Shown here: piece after piece, positions 51,285 through 60,872 of the stretch
Numbering within the stretch: position 1 is the first letter of the stretch
Layout of the letters: each line of letters opens with the position of its first letter
Source of the DNA: Azorhizobium oxalatiphilum
Lineage (GTDB): Bacteria > Pseudomonadota > Alphaproteobacteria > Rhizobiales > Xanthobacteraceae
DNA: 64,000 bases
Reading direction: 5' to 3'
NCBI RefSeq assembly: GCF_014635325.1
Contig: NZ_BMCT01000009.1
Location: forward strand, 62,001 to 126,000
The notes under the pieces: model-generated
The model's input: only the letters and a program-made list of their open reading frames with translations
What the model was told of the DNA's origin: nothing
Databases searched by the model: none
Translations under genes and position numbers: made by a program

Positions 51285-51600
51285 GGAAAGGCCTCTCTCA
51301 AGCCGCAACGACGACATGAGCTTAACCTAAAGCCTTTGGCTGTCCCCTCTTTGACGGTGCGCAAATCCGTGCTTTTCAAAAGGAAAACGCGGCCGCCCGG
51401 GGGGAAGGCGACCGCGTCTGTGAGAAGACGATCAAGTGGGGGGAACTTGTTCGCTCCGAACACATAACGACGACCGCGGAACCGGGTTCCCGCCTTCGCG
51501 AAAAAAAATGCATAAAAGCGATCGCCCGGCGGTGAACATAATTGAGCCGTCCGATGTACATCCCACCATGGCCGTTCCCCTGCGTCGCTGGACCGATTGA
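51285..51600. other. 316-bp gap between divergent uspA and glycosyltransferase genes
   Basis: No gene is supported. It should carry both promoters. A GC-rich block (CGCGGCCGCCCGGGGGG, near 51389-51405) has some self-complementarity, but I see no clean terminator or known motif. Confidence 0.4.
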
Positions 51601-52602
51601 ATGACCCCCGATCTCAGCATTGTCGTGCCGCTCTATAACGAGGCCTCGGGCCTCCCGTTCTTCCACCGGAAGCTCAGCGATCATGCGCGCAGGGTGGCGG
51701 AGGCGCGCGCCATGCGCATCGAGATCGTCTATGTGGACGACGGCAGCCGGGACGCCACGGCCAGCGTGGCCGCAGATCTGCAACCCCATGGCATCGACGT
51801 TCAGGTGGTCGCGCTGTCGCGCAATTTCGGCAAGGAGGCTGCCCTCATGGCGGGCCTCGATCATGCCCGCGGCGACGCTCTGCTATTCATGGATGGCGAT
51901 GGCCAGCATCCGCCCGAAATGATGGAGACCTTCGTCAGCCTGTGGAAGGACGAGGGCTATGATGTCGCCTATGCGGTGAAGGCGGATCGCACGGATGAGC
52001 CTCCGGCCCGCCGCCTGTTCGTTCGCATGTTCTACCGTTTGTTGAATTTCGGCGCGGCCACACGCATTCCGGAGGATGCGGCGGATTTCCGCCTGCTGTC
52101 GCCGCGTGCCGCTGCGGCCTTGCGCCGCCTGCCGGAGCGCAACCGCTTCTTCAAGGGCCTGTCGAGCTGGATCGGCTTCCGCCAGAAAGCGGTGCCCTAT
52201 CGGCCCGCCGCCCGCGAGCACGGCAGCTCGAGCTGGAGCTTCCTGCGGCTGCTGGGGCTTTCCATGGAGGGGCTGACCTCCTTCTCGCCAGCGCCGCTGC
52301 GGATGGCCGGCATGGTGGGGGCCTTGCTCGCGGGCGCGGCCTTCCTGTATGGGTCGTGGATCGTGCTGGAACGCCTCATCTGGGGCATTCCCTTGCCCGG
52401 CTACCCTTCGGTGGTCGTGGGCCTGATGGTGATCGGCGGCGTGCAATTGCTGGTCATCGGCATCATGGGCGAATATATCGCTCGCATCCTGTCCGAAATC
52501 AAAGCCCGGCCGGTCTACTTCGTCGCTGATCATGCCGTGCGCCACGCCGAGCCGGTGAGCGAGAAATCTATGGCGGTCGAGTTGCCCAAGGCATTGCCGT
52601 GA
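51601..52602 (+). CDS. Family 2 glycosyltransferase, polyprenyl-phosphate type (GtrB/ArnC-like)
   Basis: A 333-residue enzyme. The GT-A domain has LSIVVPLYNEASGLPFFHRK, VDDGSRDAT and the DxD-type FMDGDGQHPPEMMETF. Two C-terminal membrane helices follow (MVGALLAGAAFLYGSWIVL and VVGLMVIGGVQLLVIGIMGE), as in GtrB, ArnC and DPM1-like enzymes that load a sugar onto undecaprenyl phosphate. Its stop overlaps the GTG start of an HpnK/ChbG-type deacetylase, so the sugar is probably deacylated after transfer. The target glycan is unknown. Confidence 0.88.
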   Translation: MTPDLSIVVPLYNEASGLPFFHRKLSDHARRVAEARAMRIEIVYVDDGSRDATASVAADLQPHGIDVQVVALSRNFGKEAALMAGLDHARGDALLFMDGDGQHPPEMMETFVSLWKDEGYDVAYAVKADRTDEPPARRLFVRMFYRLLNFGAATRIPEDAADFRLLSPRAAAALRRLPERNRFFKGLSSWIGFRQKAVPYRPAAREHGSSSWSFLRLLGLSMEGLTSFSPAPLRMAGMVGALLAGAAFLYGSWIVLERLIWGIPLPGYPSVVVGLMVIGGVQLLVIGIMGEYIARILSEIKARPVYFVADHAVRHAEPVSEKSMAVELPKALP

Positions 52603-53405
52603 AGCGTATTGTCATTTGTGCGGACGATTACGGGATCGCGCCCGGCGTCTCCGAGGCCATTCGCGCACTGCTGGCGGAACGGCGGATCAACGCCACCTCC
52701 GTCATGACGGTGTTGCCGGACCTGTTTCAGGAAGCCGACCTGCTGCTGCCCATGACCGGCGGTCAGGCGAGCATCGGCCTGCACATCACGCTGACCGGCA
52801 ATTTTGAGCCGCTGACCCATGGCTTCAAGGGCAAGACCTTCCCTTCGCTGGGCAAACTGATGGCGCTTTCCTTCGCGCGCCGGCTCGATCCGGTGAATGT
52901 GAAGGCGGAAGTCGAAACCCAGTTCCTCGCCTTTGAGGAAGCCTTCGGTCGCCCGCCGGACCATGTGGACGGCCACCAGCATGTACACCTGCTGCCGGTG
53001 ATCCGCGAGGCGGTGATCGAGACTACGCGCCGCCGTGCGCCGCAGGCCTGGGTGCGCGACTGCACGCCTGCCTCCGATGCGCTTCAGGGCCTCGATCCCA
53101 AGGGGCGCTTCATCGGCTTCCTCGCCCGAGGTTTCGCCGAACAGGCCAAGGCAGCGGGGCTGGCGACCAACAGGGGCTTCGCGGGCGCCTACAATTTCAA
53201 GATGGGCACCAATTTCGGGCGCGTCCTCACCCACTTCCTCAATGGACTGGAGGATGGCGGGTTGGTGATGGTGCATCCCGGCCTCGTGGACGATGCGCTC
53301 GTCAAACGCGACCCGCTCACTCGTCCGCGCGAGGCGGAATATGAGGTGCTGGCGGGCGCCCAATTGCCGCAGATCCTGCTGGCCACCGGCGCCCAGTTGC
53401 GCTGA
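52599..53405 (+). CDS. ChbG/HpnK-family carbohydrate deacetylase (YdjC)
   Basis: A 268-residue metal-dependent deacetylase. The metal and catalytic residues are in IVICADDYGIAPGV (Asp-Asp) and VDGHQHVHLLPVIRE (His-x-His). HpnK removes the acetyl group from acetylglucosaminyl hopanoids, and ChbG acts on chitobiose; the length fits both. The GTG start overlaps the glycosyltransferase stop (GTGA), so the two are coupled. A two-step sugar-lipid modification (transfer, then deacetylation) is the likely role. Confidence 0.87.
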   Translation: MKRIVICADDYGIAPGVSEAIRALLAERRINATSVMTVLPDLFQEADLLLPMTGGQASIGLHITLTGNFEPLTHGFKGKTFPSLGKLMALSFARRLDPVNVKAEVETQFLAFEEAFGRPPDHVDGHQHVHLLPVIREAVIETTRRRAPQAWVRDCTPASDALQGLDPKGRFIGFLARGFAEQAKAAGLATNRGFAGAYNFKMGTNFGRVLTHFLNGLEDGGLVMVHPGLVDDALVKRDPLTRPREAEYEVLAGAQLPQILLATGAQLR

Positions 53406-53420
53406 TCCGGCCGCCCGGCC

Positions 53421-54800
53421 TCACACGCGCGGCGGTGCCGCCTTCGTGTCCTCGGGTTCGTTCTCTTCCGGCTTGGTGCTTTCCGTCTTCAGGGCTTCGG
53501 CCTGCGCCTTGTCATCGGGCGTCGGATCGTAGCCGAAGGACAGCGCATGATAGAGCGGCTCCGGCGCCAGCAGGCGGGACACGCCCGCGCCGAGCAGGGC
53601 TGTGGCGAGCAGGGGCACCACGAGGTGAACCTCGTTGGTCATCTCCATCACGATGATGAAGGCCGTGAGCGGGGCCTGCACCACGCCGGCGAAATAGCCG
53701 ACCATGCCCAGCATGGCGAGCGCCCGGATGTCCATTTCCGGCATGAAGGGGGCGAGCGCCGCACCGATATTGGCGCCCACTGAGAGCGAGGGCGAGAACA
53801 GGCCGCCGGGAATGCCTGAGGCCGACGACAGGAGCGTCGTGAGGAGCTTGATGGGCGCATACCACCAGGGCGTGGCGACGCCCTGTTCCAGCAGGTCGCG
53901 GGTGGGGCCATAGCCCGATCCGCCCGCAAAGCCGTCGGTGGCGATGGCTAGCACCGCGATGATGAGCCCGCACACGGCCCCGAACACGAACGGACGTTTC
54001 TTTAGAGGGCCGAGATAGCGCCCCCGCGCCCGTGACATGGCAACAAGGCCGCGCGAGAAGATGGCGCCGCCGACGCCGCCCACCACGGCACAGAAGATCA
54101 CCGCGCCCCAGCCGATGCTGGCGAAGGCTTCCGAAGGGATGGAGCCGAAGTAGGAATACTGGCCGACCAGCGCGAGGCTGACCATGCCGGAGATCACCAC
54201 GGCGGCAGAGATCAGGCCGGTGAGGCGTTTGTCATAGGACTTGGCCATTTCCTCGATGGCGAACATCACGCCGGCCAACGGTGTGTTGAAGGCGCCCGCA
54301 ATGCCCGCGGCCGCGCCGACCAGCACCAGGCCATTGGCCCGGCCGAGCCCGGCAAAGGCGGCCATGGCCACCATGATGGCGCAGCCAAGCTGCACGGTCG
54401 GTCCCTCGCGGCCGATGGAGCCGCCTACCGCGAGGCCGAGGCAGGTGAGCGCGATCTTGCCGATGGTCACCTTGGCCGAGAGCAGGCGCGCGCGGTGCAC
54501 CGGGTTGCCGGAGCGGCGGGCAGCGATGGCCTGCGGGATGCCGCTGCCCTGCGCGCCGTCGAACCAGCGGGTGGTCGCCCATGCAAACAGGCCGAAACCC
54601 AGCGGGGTGAGGATCAGGAACACCCATGGCGTGTGGGCCATGGTGTGCACGTAAAAATCCTGCGCCCCGTCCGCCACCTTGGCGAAGACGACGGAGGCAA
54701 CGCCCACCGCCACCGCGCCGAGCAGGAACACCATGCGGCGCTTCCACAGCATCTTTGATGTGAAAGCGAAACGGATACGCCGCAGGTCGCGCCGGAACAT
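53421..54800 (-). CDS. ClC-family chloride channel/transporter
   Basis: A 459-residue membrane protein with all ClC filter motifs: GSGIPQ, GREGP with the gating Glu (GSIGREGPTVQLG) and GIPGGLFSPSLSVG. The inner proton-pathway Glu is probably in FAIEEM, so it may be a Cl-/H+ antiporter rather than a channel. It has no cytosolic CBS domains. The start at 54800 follows GGAAGGACCTGAGT. It is convergent with the deacetylase gene. Confidence 0.92.
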   Translation of the reverse strand: MFRRDLRRIRFAFTSKMLWKRRMVFLLGAVAVGVASVVFAKVADGAQDFYVHTMAHTPWVFLILTPLGFGLFAWATTRWFDGAQGSGIPQAIAARRSGNPVHRARLLSAKVTIGKIALTCLGLAVGGSIGREGPTVQLGCAIMVAMAAFAGLGRANGLVLVGAAAGIAGAFNTPLAGVMFAIEEMAKSYDKRLTGLISAAVVISGMVSLALVGQYSYFGSIPSEAFASIGWGAVIFCAVVGGVGGAIFSRGLVAMSRARGRYLGPLKKRPFVFGAVCGLIIAVLAIATDGFAGGSGYGPTRDLLEQGVATPWWYAPIKLLTTLLSSASGIPGGLFSPSLSVGANIGAALAPFMPEMDIRALAMLGMVGYFAGVVQAPLTAFIIVMEMTNEVHLVVPLLATALLGAGVSRLLAPEPLYHALSFGYDPTPDDKAQAEALKTESTKPEENEPEDTKAAPPRV

Positions 54801-54871
54801 ACTCAGGTCCTTCCCCGCCCGTATGAAGACCTTTCAGCCGTTACAGGGCGGGGGAGGGAAGCGTCAACCGT

Positions 54872-56635
54872 TCACGCCGGGGCAGCCTGCAATTGCGCAC
54901 TTCCGATCAGCCTTCGCGGCGTTGCCGTACCCGCGAGCACCAGCACACGGTCGTGCAGGGCATTGAGCGTCGCCCGGTGGCCGATGGACAGCACGGTCGT
55001 TTGCGGCAGGCGCTGACGCAGCAAGGCGTAGAGTGCCGCTTCCGTCGGCTCGTCCAGCGCGGCGGTGGCTTCGTCCAGCAGCAGCACGTCCGGCTTCTCC
55101 AGCAGGGCGCGGGCGATGGAGAGCCGCTGCTGCTCGCCAAGCGAAAGGACATGCGGCCACAGGGCCTGCTCTTCCAGCCGAGGCACGAGGTGGTCGAGAC
55201 TGACCGCCCGCAGGACTTCCTCCAGCGTGCCGCGCTCGAACCGCGTGGCCTCCAGCGGATAGGCCAGCGCTTCGTCCAGCCTGCCCACGGGCAGATAGGG
55301 GCGCTGGGGCAGGATCATCACCTGCGCGCCCTCGGGCAGGGTCACGGTGCCGCTGCCGAACGGCCAGATGCCTGCGATGGCGCGGAACAGAGTGGTCTTG
55401 CCGCCTCCGGACGGGCCAGTGACCAGCACCCGCTCACCCTTCTCGATGGACAGGCCATCCACGCTGACGATGGGGGCACCGTCAGGCAGGCGAACATCCA
55501 TTTCCGCGAGGCTGAGGGCCGCCTGCTGGGTGGGCGTGCGGCGATGGGGGAAGGCGCGCAGGCCGTCGTCCCGCTTGGCCACCTGCATGGCGGCCTCGAA
55601 GCCGGTGAGGCGGTTCACCACCGAGGTCCATTCGGCGAGTGTCGTATAGGCGCTGATGAAGAAGGAGAAGGCGCCCTGCACCGAGCCGAAGGCGGAGGCC
55701 GTCTGCATGAGGATGCCGAGCTGGATGGTGCCGGCGAAGTAGGCCGGAGACACCACCACGAAGGGGAAGACGTTGGAGATCTGATTGTAGCCGGCGGTGA
55801 ACCAGGTCAGGCGCTTCTGCGCCTTCATCTGGCTGAAGAAGTTCTCCCAGATGCGGGCGAAGCGGCCTTCGAGCTTGCGTCCTTCCGCGGCCTCGCCGCC
55901 GAGCATGGCGACCTGCTCGCTGTTTTCGCGCAGGCGCACCATGTCCACGCGGAAGTCGGCCTCATAGCGCTGCTGGTCGAAATTGAGCCGCACCAGCGGC
56001 TTGCCGATGAGGTGGGCAATCAGTGTGCCCACCATCGCATAGATGAGGGCGGCCCAGAACAGATAGCCGGGAATGTGCAGATCGAGGCCGAAAAGGGAGA
56101 GCTCCATCTCGCCGGACAGGCTCCACAGCATCACCGAGAAGGAGCATAGCGAGACGATGTTGCCGAGCAGGCCCACGCCAACCGAGATGGTCTGGCTGAC
56201 GAACAGGTTCACGTCCTGCGCGATGCGCTGGTCCGGATTGTCGGCGGCATCGCCCGAGAGGCGCAGACGATAGTGGGTCTCGTTGCTCAGCCAGTGTTCG
56301 AGATAGCGCCGGGTGAGCCAGCGCCGCCAGCGGATTTCGAGCCACTGCTTGAGATAGATCTGGTAGACGGCGACGATGATGGAGGCGACTGCAATGCCGC
56401 AGAACACCATCAACTGATACTTGAAGGCCGCGAAGTCCTTTTCCTGGATGGCGTCGTAGAAAGCGTTGTTCCAGCGCGTCAGCAGAACGGTGCAATAGAC
56501 ATAGGCCAGTTCCAGCGCGATCACCGCCCCGAGGAGGCCGAGGCCCCACCAGCGGTCCTCGCTGCGGAAGTAGGGAATGGCGAGGCGGCGGATGTCGTTA
56601 AGTAAAGTCAGCAGGGCGCGCATCGGGCTCTTCAC
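54872..56635 (-). CDS. ABC transporter with fused membrane and ATPase domains, SbmA/BacA-like (YddA type)
   Basis: A 587-residue half-transporter. The N-terminal six-helix SbmA_BacA-like domain shows VLLTRWNNAFYDAIQEKDF, RWRRWLTRRYLEHWLSNETH and DNPDQRIAQDVNLF, all typical. The ATPase domain has Walker A GPSGGGKTT, signature LSLGEQQRLSIARAL, Walker B LLLDEATAALD and the His-switch SIGHR. BacA and SbmA take up peptides. YddA/Rv1819c-type proteins add an ATPase and transport hydrophilic molecules such as cobalamin or peptides. Confidence 0.9.
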   Translation of the reverse strand: MKSPMRALLTLLNDIRRLAIPYFRSEDRWWGLGLLGAVIALELAYVYCTVLLTRWNNAFYDAIQEKDFAAFKYQLMVFCGIAVASIIVAVYQIYLKQWLEIRWRRWLTRRYLEHWLSNETHYRLRLSGDAADNPDQRIAQDVNLFVSQTISVGVGLLGNIVSLCSFSVMLWSLSGEMELSLFGLDLHIPGYLFWAALIYAMVGTLIAHLIGKPLVRLNFDQQRYEADFRVDMVRLRENSEQVAMLGGEAAEGRKLEGRFARIWENFFSQMKAQKRLTWFTAGYNQISNVFPFVVVSPAYFAGTIQLGILMQTASAFGSVQGAFSFFISAYTTLAEWTSVVNRLTGFEAAMQVAKRDDGLRAFPHRRTPTQQAALSLAEMDVRLPDGAPIVSVDGLSIEKGERVLVTGPSGGGKTTLFRAIAGIWPFGSGTVTLPEGAQVMILPQRPYLPVGRLDEALAYPLEATRFERGTLEEVLRAVSLDHLVPRLEEQALWPHVLSLGEQQRLSIARALLEKPDVLLLDEATAALDEPTEAALYALLRQRLPQTTVLSIGHRATLNALHDRVLVLAGTATPRRLIGSAQLQAAPA

Positions 56636-56743
56636 CGAAGGAGTGTCGCGCCCAGCTTAAGACCCTGCCGGATGGCGGGAGCATGGCCGCGACATTACCT
56701 CTTGGCAAGAAAAGCGACGAAACGGAACCGGACCCGATGCAGA

Positions 56744-58369
56744 TCACCGTTCCTTTGCCATCTCCCGCAGCTTGAACTTCTGGATCTTGCCCGTGGAGGT
56801 CTTGGGGATCTCCTCGAACAGGATGGTACGCGGGCATTTGTAGGCGGCAAGATGCGCCCGGCAGTGCGCCACCAGTTCTTCCTGCGTGACGCTGGCACCG
56901 GGCCGCAGTTCCACGAAGGCCAGCGGGGTTTCGCCCCATTTCTCGTCCGGCCGCGCCACCACGGCCGCAGCGCTCACCGCCGGATGCTTGTAGAGCGCGT
57001 CCTCGACCTCGATGGAGGAGATGTTCTCACCGCCGGAGATGATGATGTCCTTGGAGCGGTCCTTGAGCTGCACATAGCCGTCGGGATGCTTCACGCCGAG
57101 ATCACCGGAATGGAACCAGCCGCCGGCAAAGGCGGCATCCGTGGCCTTGGGGTTCTTCAGATACCCCTTCATCACCACATTGCCCCGGAACATGACTTCG
57201 CCCAGCGTCTCGCCATCCGCCGGCACCGGTTCCATGGTTTCGGGATCGAGCACGTCGAGGGCTTCCAGCGCGCCGTAGCGCACACCCTGCCGGGATTTCT
57301 TCGCGGCCTGTTGGTCGGGGGGCAGGGCGTCCCATTCCTGATGCCAGTCATTCACCACCGCCGGGCCGTAGACCTCGGTGAGGCCATAGACATGCACCAC
57401 GTGGAAGCCGGCCTCTTGCATGGCGGCGAGCACCGCGGCGGGCGGCGGGGCGGCAGCGGTGATGAAGGAGACGGCGCGGGGCAGGGGCTTCTTCTCCGCC
57501 TCCGGCGCGTTGAGCAGCGTGGACATGACGATGGGCGCCCCGCACATGTGGGTCACGCCGTGGGCGGCGATGGCATCATAGATCGCCGCCGCCCGCACCT
57601 GCCGCAGGCACACATGGGTGCCTGCCACCACCGAGATCGACCACGGGAAGCACCAGCCGTTGCAGTGGAACATGGGCAGCGTCCACAGATAGACCGGGTG
57701 CTGGCCCATGTGGCAGGTGACGATGTTGCCCACCGCCAGAAGGTGCGCGCCGCGATGGTGATAGACCACGCCCTTGGGGTCGCCGGTGGTGCCAGAGGTG
57801 TAGTTCAGCGCGATGGCGTCCCACTCGTCGGCGGGCGGCGCCCAGGCGAAATCGGGATCGCCGGCGGCGATGAAATCCTCGTATTCGATCTCGCCGATGC
57901 GCTCGCCCGGTCCGGAATATTCCGGGTCGTCATAGTCGATGACGAGGGGCTTGCGGGTCGCCAGCGCCAGCGCGGCCTTGATGACGGGCGAGAACTCCCG
58001 ATCGGTGATCAGCACCTTCGCCTCGCCATGGTCGATGGTGAAGGCGAGGATGGCGGCGTCGAGCCTTGTGTTGAATGTGTTCAGCACCGCGCCTGCCATG
58101 GCCACCCCATAGTGGGCCTCCAGCATGGGCGGGGTGTTGGGCAGCATCACCGCCACCGTGTCTCCGGCCCCGATGCCACGCTGCGCCAGTGCCGAGGCGA
58201 GGCAGCGGGTGCGGGCATAAAGGTCGCGATAGTTGCGCCGCAGAGAGCCGTGGATGACCGCCGTGTGATCGGGAAACACGCTGGCTGCCCGCTCCAGAAA
58301 GCCGAGGGGCGTCAGCGGCTGGTAATTGGCCGGGTTGCGGTCGAGATGCTGATCGAAAATGCTCGGCAT
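56744..58369 (-). CDS. Acyl-CoA synthetase (AMP-forming, DmdB/medium-chain type)
   Basis: A 541-residue adenylate-forming ligase. It has the P-loop-like LNYTSGTTGDPKGVVYHHRG, YGLTEVYGPA, GWFHSGDLGVKHPDGYVQLK with DRSKDIIISGGENISS, and the catalytic Lys in KTSTGKIQKFKL. Its closest annotated relatives are 3-methylmercaptopropionyl-CoA ligase (DmdB) and medium-chain acyl-CoA ligases, which cannot be separated by eye. It is divergent from prpE with a 233-bp promoter gap. Confidence 0.88.
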   Translation of the reverse strand: MPSIFDQHLDRNPANYQPLTPLGFLERAASVFPDHTAVIHGSLRRNYRDLYARTRCLASALAQRGIGAGDTVAVMLPNTPPMLEAHYGVAMAGAVLNTFNTRLDAAILAFTIDHGEAKVLITDREFSPVIKAALALATRKPLVIDYDDPEYSGPGERIGEIEYEDFIAAGDPDFAWAPPADEWDAIALNYTSGTTGDPKGVVYHHRGAHLLAVGNIVTCHMGQHPVYLWTLPMFHCNGWCFPWSISVVAGTHVCLRQVRAAAIYDAIAAHGVTHMCGAPIVMSTLLNAPEAEKKPLPRAVSFITAAAPPPAAVLAAMQEAGFHVVHVYGLTEVYGPAVVNDWHQEWDALPPDQQAAKKSRQGVRYGALEALDVLDPETMEPVPADGETLGEVMFRGNVVMKGYLKNPKATDAAFAGGWFHSGDLGVKHPDGYVQLKDRSKDIIISGGENISSIEVEDALYKHPAVSAAAVVARPDEKWGETPLAFVELRPGASVTQEELVAHCRAHLAAYKCPRTILFEEIPKTSTGKIQKFKLREMAKER

Positions 58370-58602
58370 GTATGGCGTTTCCCGGAACCTGTGCGGAGCG
58401 GGGTTGTCTTCCCCCGATATTAAACGGAACCGTAGCCGAGGCGCCCGTCGGCACGCAATCGGTCGGCGGGAGGAGAGGCTCCGACCTTTGTCTTACGCAG
58501 AAGAGCGGAGGGGCCGGGCCGACAAACGGGCTTGCCTCGCCCGCCCCGTTGAGCGTCAATCGCCCCAACCACAAGACAAACCGGATACCGGGAGGATACG
58601 CC

Positions 58603-60522
58603 ATGCTCGACCAGAGCCACAGCCGCTACAGGCAGACTTATGCGGACTGGAAAGCTGATCCGGCCGCGTTCTGGGGCGCGGCGGCGAAGGATATCGACTG
58701 GGTGGTGCCTCCGGCCGCCGTGTTCGACCCCGCCCACGGCGTCTATGGCCGCTGGTTCACCGGCGGCGTGTGCAACACATGCTATAATGCGGTGGACCGC
58801 CATGTGTCTGCCGGGCGTGGCGGGCAGGCGGCGCTGATCTACGACAGTCCCGTCACCGGCACCAAGCGCACGCTCACCTATGCCGATCTGTTAGCCGAGG
58901 TGCGGGTGCTGGGCGCGGTGCTGCGCGACCTCGGGGTGGAGAAGGGCGACCGGGTCGTCATCTACATGCCCATGGTGCCGGAAGCAGTCGTCGCCATGCT
59001 GGCCTGCGCGCGCATCGGCGCGGTGCATTCGGTGGTGTTCGGGGGCTTTGCTGCGAAGGAACTCGCGGCACGCATCGATGATGCCCGCCCGAAGGCGGTG
59101 CTCGCTGCCTCCTGCGGCTTGGAGCCGGGCCGCATCGTGGCCTACAAGCCATTGCTCGATCTCGCCATTTCCATGGCCGAGCACAAGCCGGACGCCTGTC
59201 TCGTGCTACAGCGACCGGAACTCGCCGCCGATCTCGTGGATGGACGCGACCATGACTGGGCGGAGCGCCGGGCGGCGGGCGCGGCCAAGGGCTATGGGGT
59301 GGATTGCGCGCTCGTGGGCGCCACCGACCCGCTCTACGTGCTCTACACCTCCGGCACCACGGGCAAGCCCAAGGGCGTGATGCGTGATACCGGCGGGCAC
59401 CTCGTGGCCCTGCGCTGGAGCATGGAAAATCTCTACGGCATCAAGCCCGGCGAGGTGTTCTGGTGCGCCTCCGACATCGGCTGGGTGGTGGGGCATTCCT
59501 ACATCGTCTATGCGCCGCTGCTCATGGGCTGCACCTCGGTGATGTATGAGGGCAAGCCCGTGGGCACGCCCGATGCCGGCGCCTTCTGGCGGGTGATCGA
59601 GGAGCACAAGGTGGTGGCGCTTTTCACTGCCCCCACAGCCTTGCGCGCCATCAAGAAGGAGGATCCGGAGGGAACGCTGCTCGCGGGCCGCGACCTCTCC
59701 AGCTTTCGCACCCTCTTCCTCGCCGGCGAGCGGGCCGACCCGGACACCATCCATTGGGCCGAGGATCGCCTGAAGGTGCCGGTGGTGGATCATTGGTGGC
59801 AGACGGAGACCGGCTGGGCCATCGCCGCCAATCCGGTGGGCCTCGGCGCCCTGCCTATCAAACCTGGTTCGCCCACGGTGCCCATGCCCGGCTATGACGT
59901 TCAGGTGGTGGACGAGGCGGGCAAGCCCGTGCCCGCGGGAACCATGGGCTCCATCGTCATCAAACTGCCGCTGCCACCCGCCTGCCTGCCGACGCTGTGG
60001 CAGCAGGACCAGCGCTTCCGGGAAGCCTATCTCGACACCTTCCCCGGCTATTACAACACCTCCGACGCCGGCTTCATCGATGCGGACGGCTACATCTTCG
60101 TGATGGGTCGCACGGACGACATCATCAATGTGGCCGGCCACCGCCTCTCCACCGGCGGCATGGAGGAGGTGCTGGCGTCGCATCCCGACGTCGCCGAATG
60201 CGCGGTCATCGGGGTCAAGGATGCGCTGAAGGGCGAGGTGCCCTGCGGCTTCGTGGTGCTCAAGGCCGGTGAGCGGCGCGCGCCGGACGTGATCGAGAAG
60301 GAACTGGTGGCGCTGGTGCGCGAGCGTATCGGCCCCGTGGCGGCGTTCAAGCTGGCCTTCACGGTCAACCGCTTGCCCAAGACGCGCTCGGGCAAGATCC
60401 TGCGCGGCACCATGAAGAAGATCGCCGATGCGGAGAGCTGGACCGCGCCGGCCACCATCGACGATCCCGTGGCGCTGGAGGAAATCGCCGCCGTGCTGAA
60501 GGCGCGCGGGTTGGGCGGATGA
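58603..60522 (+). CDS. prpE: Propionyl-CoA synthetase
   Basis: A 639-residue AMP-forming ligase of the acetyl/propionyl-CoA synthetase group. Markers are WFTGGVCNTCYNAVDRHV, VLYTSGTTGKPKGVMRDTGG, WCASDIGWVVGHSYIVYAPL, WWQTETGWAIA and the catalytic Lys in KTRSGKILRGTMKKIAD. The N-terminal motif and ASDIGWVVGHSYIVY favour PrpE over Acs. It activates propionate, or less well acetate, to the CoA thioester. ATG 58603 follows GGGAGG. Confidence 0.92.
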   Translation: MLDQSHSRYRQTYADWKADPAAFWGAAAKDIDWVVPPAAVFDPAHGVYGRWFTGGVCNTCYNAVDRHVSAGRGGQAALIYDSPVTGTKRTLTYADLLAEVRVLGAVLRDLGVEKGDRVVIYMPMVPEAVVAMLACARIGAVHSVVFGGFAAKELAARIDDARPKAVLAASCGLEPGRIVAYKPLLDLAISMAEHKPDACLVLQRPELAADLVDGRDHDWAERRAAGAAKGYGVDCALVGATDPLYVLYTSGTTGKPKGVMRDTGGHLVALRWSMENLYGIKPGEVFWCASDIGWVVGHSYIVYAPLLMGCTSVMYEGKPVGTPDAGAFWRVIEEHKVVALFTAPTALRAIKKEDPEGTLLAGRDLSSFRTLFLAGERADPDTIHWAEDRLKVPVVDHWWQTETGWAIAANPVGLGALPIKPGSPTVPMPGYDVQVVDEAGKPVPAGTMGSIVIKLPLPPACLPTLWQQDQRFREAYLDTFPGYYNTSDAGFIDADGYIFVMGRTDDIINVAGHRLSTGGMEEVLASHPDVAECAVIGVKDALKGEVPCGFVVLKAGERRAPDVIEKELVALVRERIGPVAAFKLAFTVNRLPKTRSGKILRGTMKKIADAESWTAPATIDDPVALEEIAAVLKARGLGG

Positions 60523-60872
60523 GCAGCTGATCTGTAGGTTGCGGGGGCGCATCGACCTTGCGTGCCATGCAGGATGCGCGCGAGGCAGATGCGGGGGCCC
60601 GCTTGCGCGAGATGATTCATACTAAGCAGACGATCATCCATGCGTGAGCGTGTCCGAGACGGTATGCGCGGATCCATCGTCCTGTTCAGGCGGTTCTCGT
60701 CGGGCAGCACATAACGACTGCGGCTGTGGGCGGCGACGTCCCGTCACCACGCATGGCAAAGGCGGGACCTCTGCCTTTCCCGTGTGGGTCCGCTGAAGCG
60801 GATCGGCTACAAACCTTGGCACCGTGGGACGCTGAGTAGGGGCGCCTGACGTAACGGAGCGTGGTTGGCAGC
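60523..60872. other. 350-bp gap after prpE
   Basis: No gene, RNA or clear terminator is seen. The right end probably carries the promoter of the EamA transporter gene. Confidence 0.4.
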
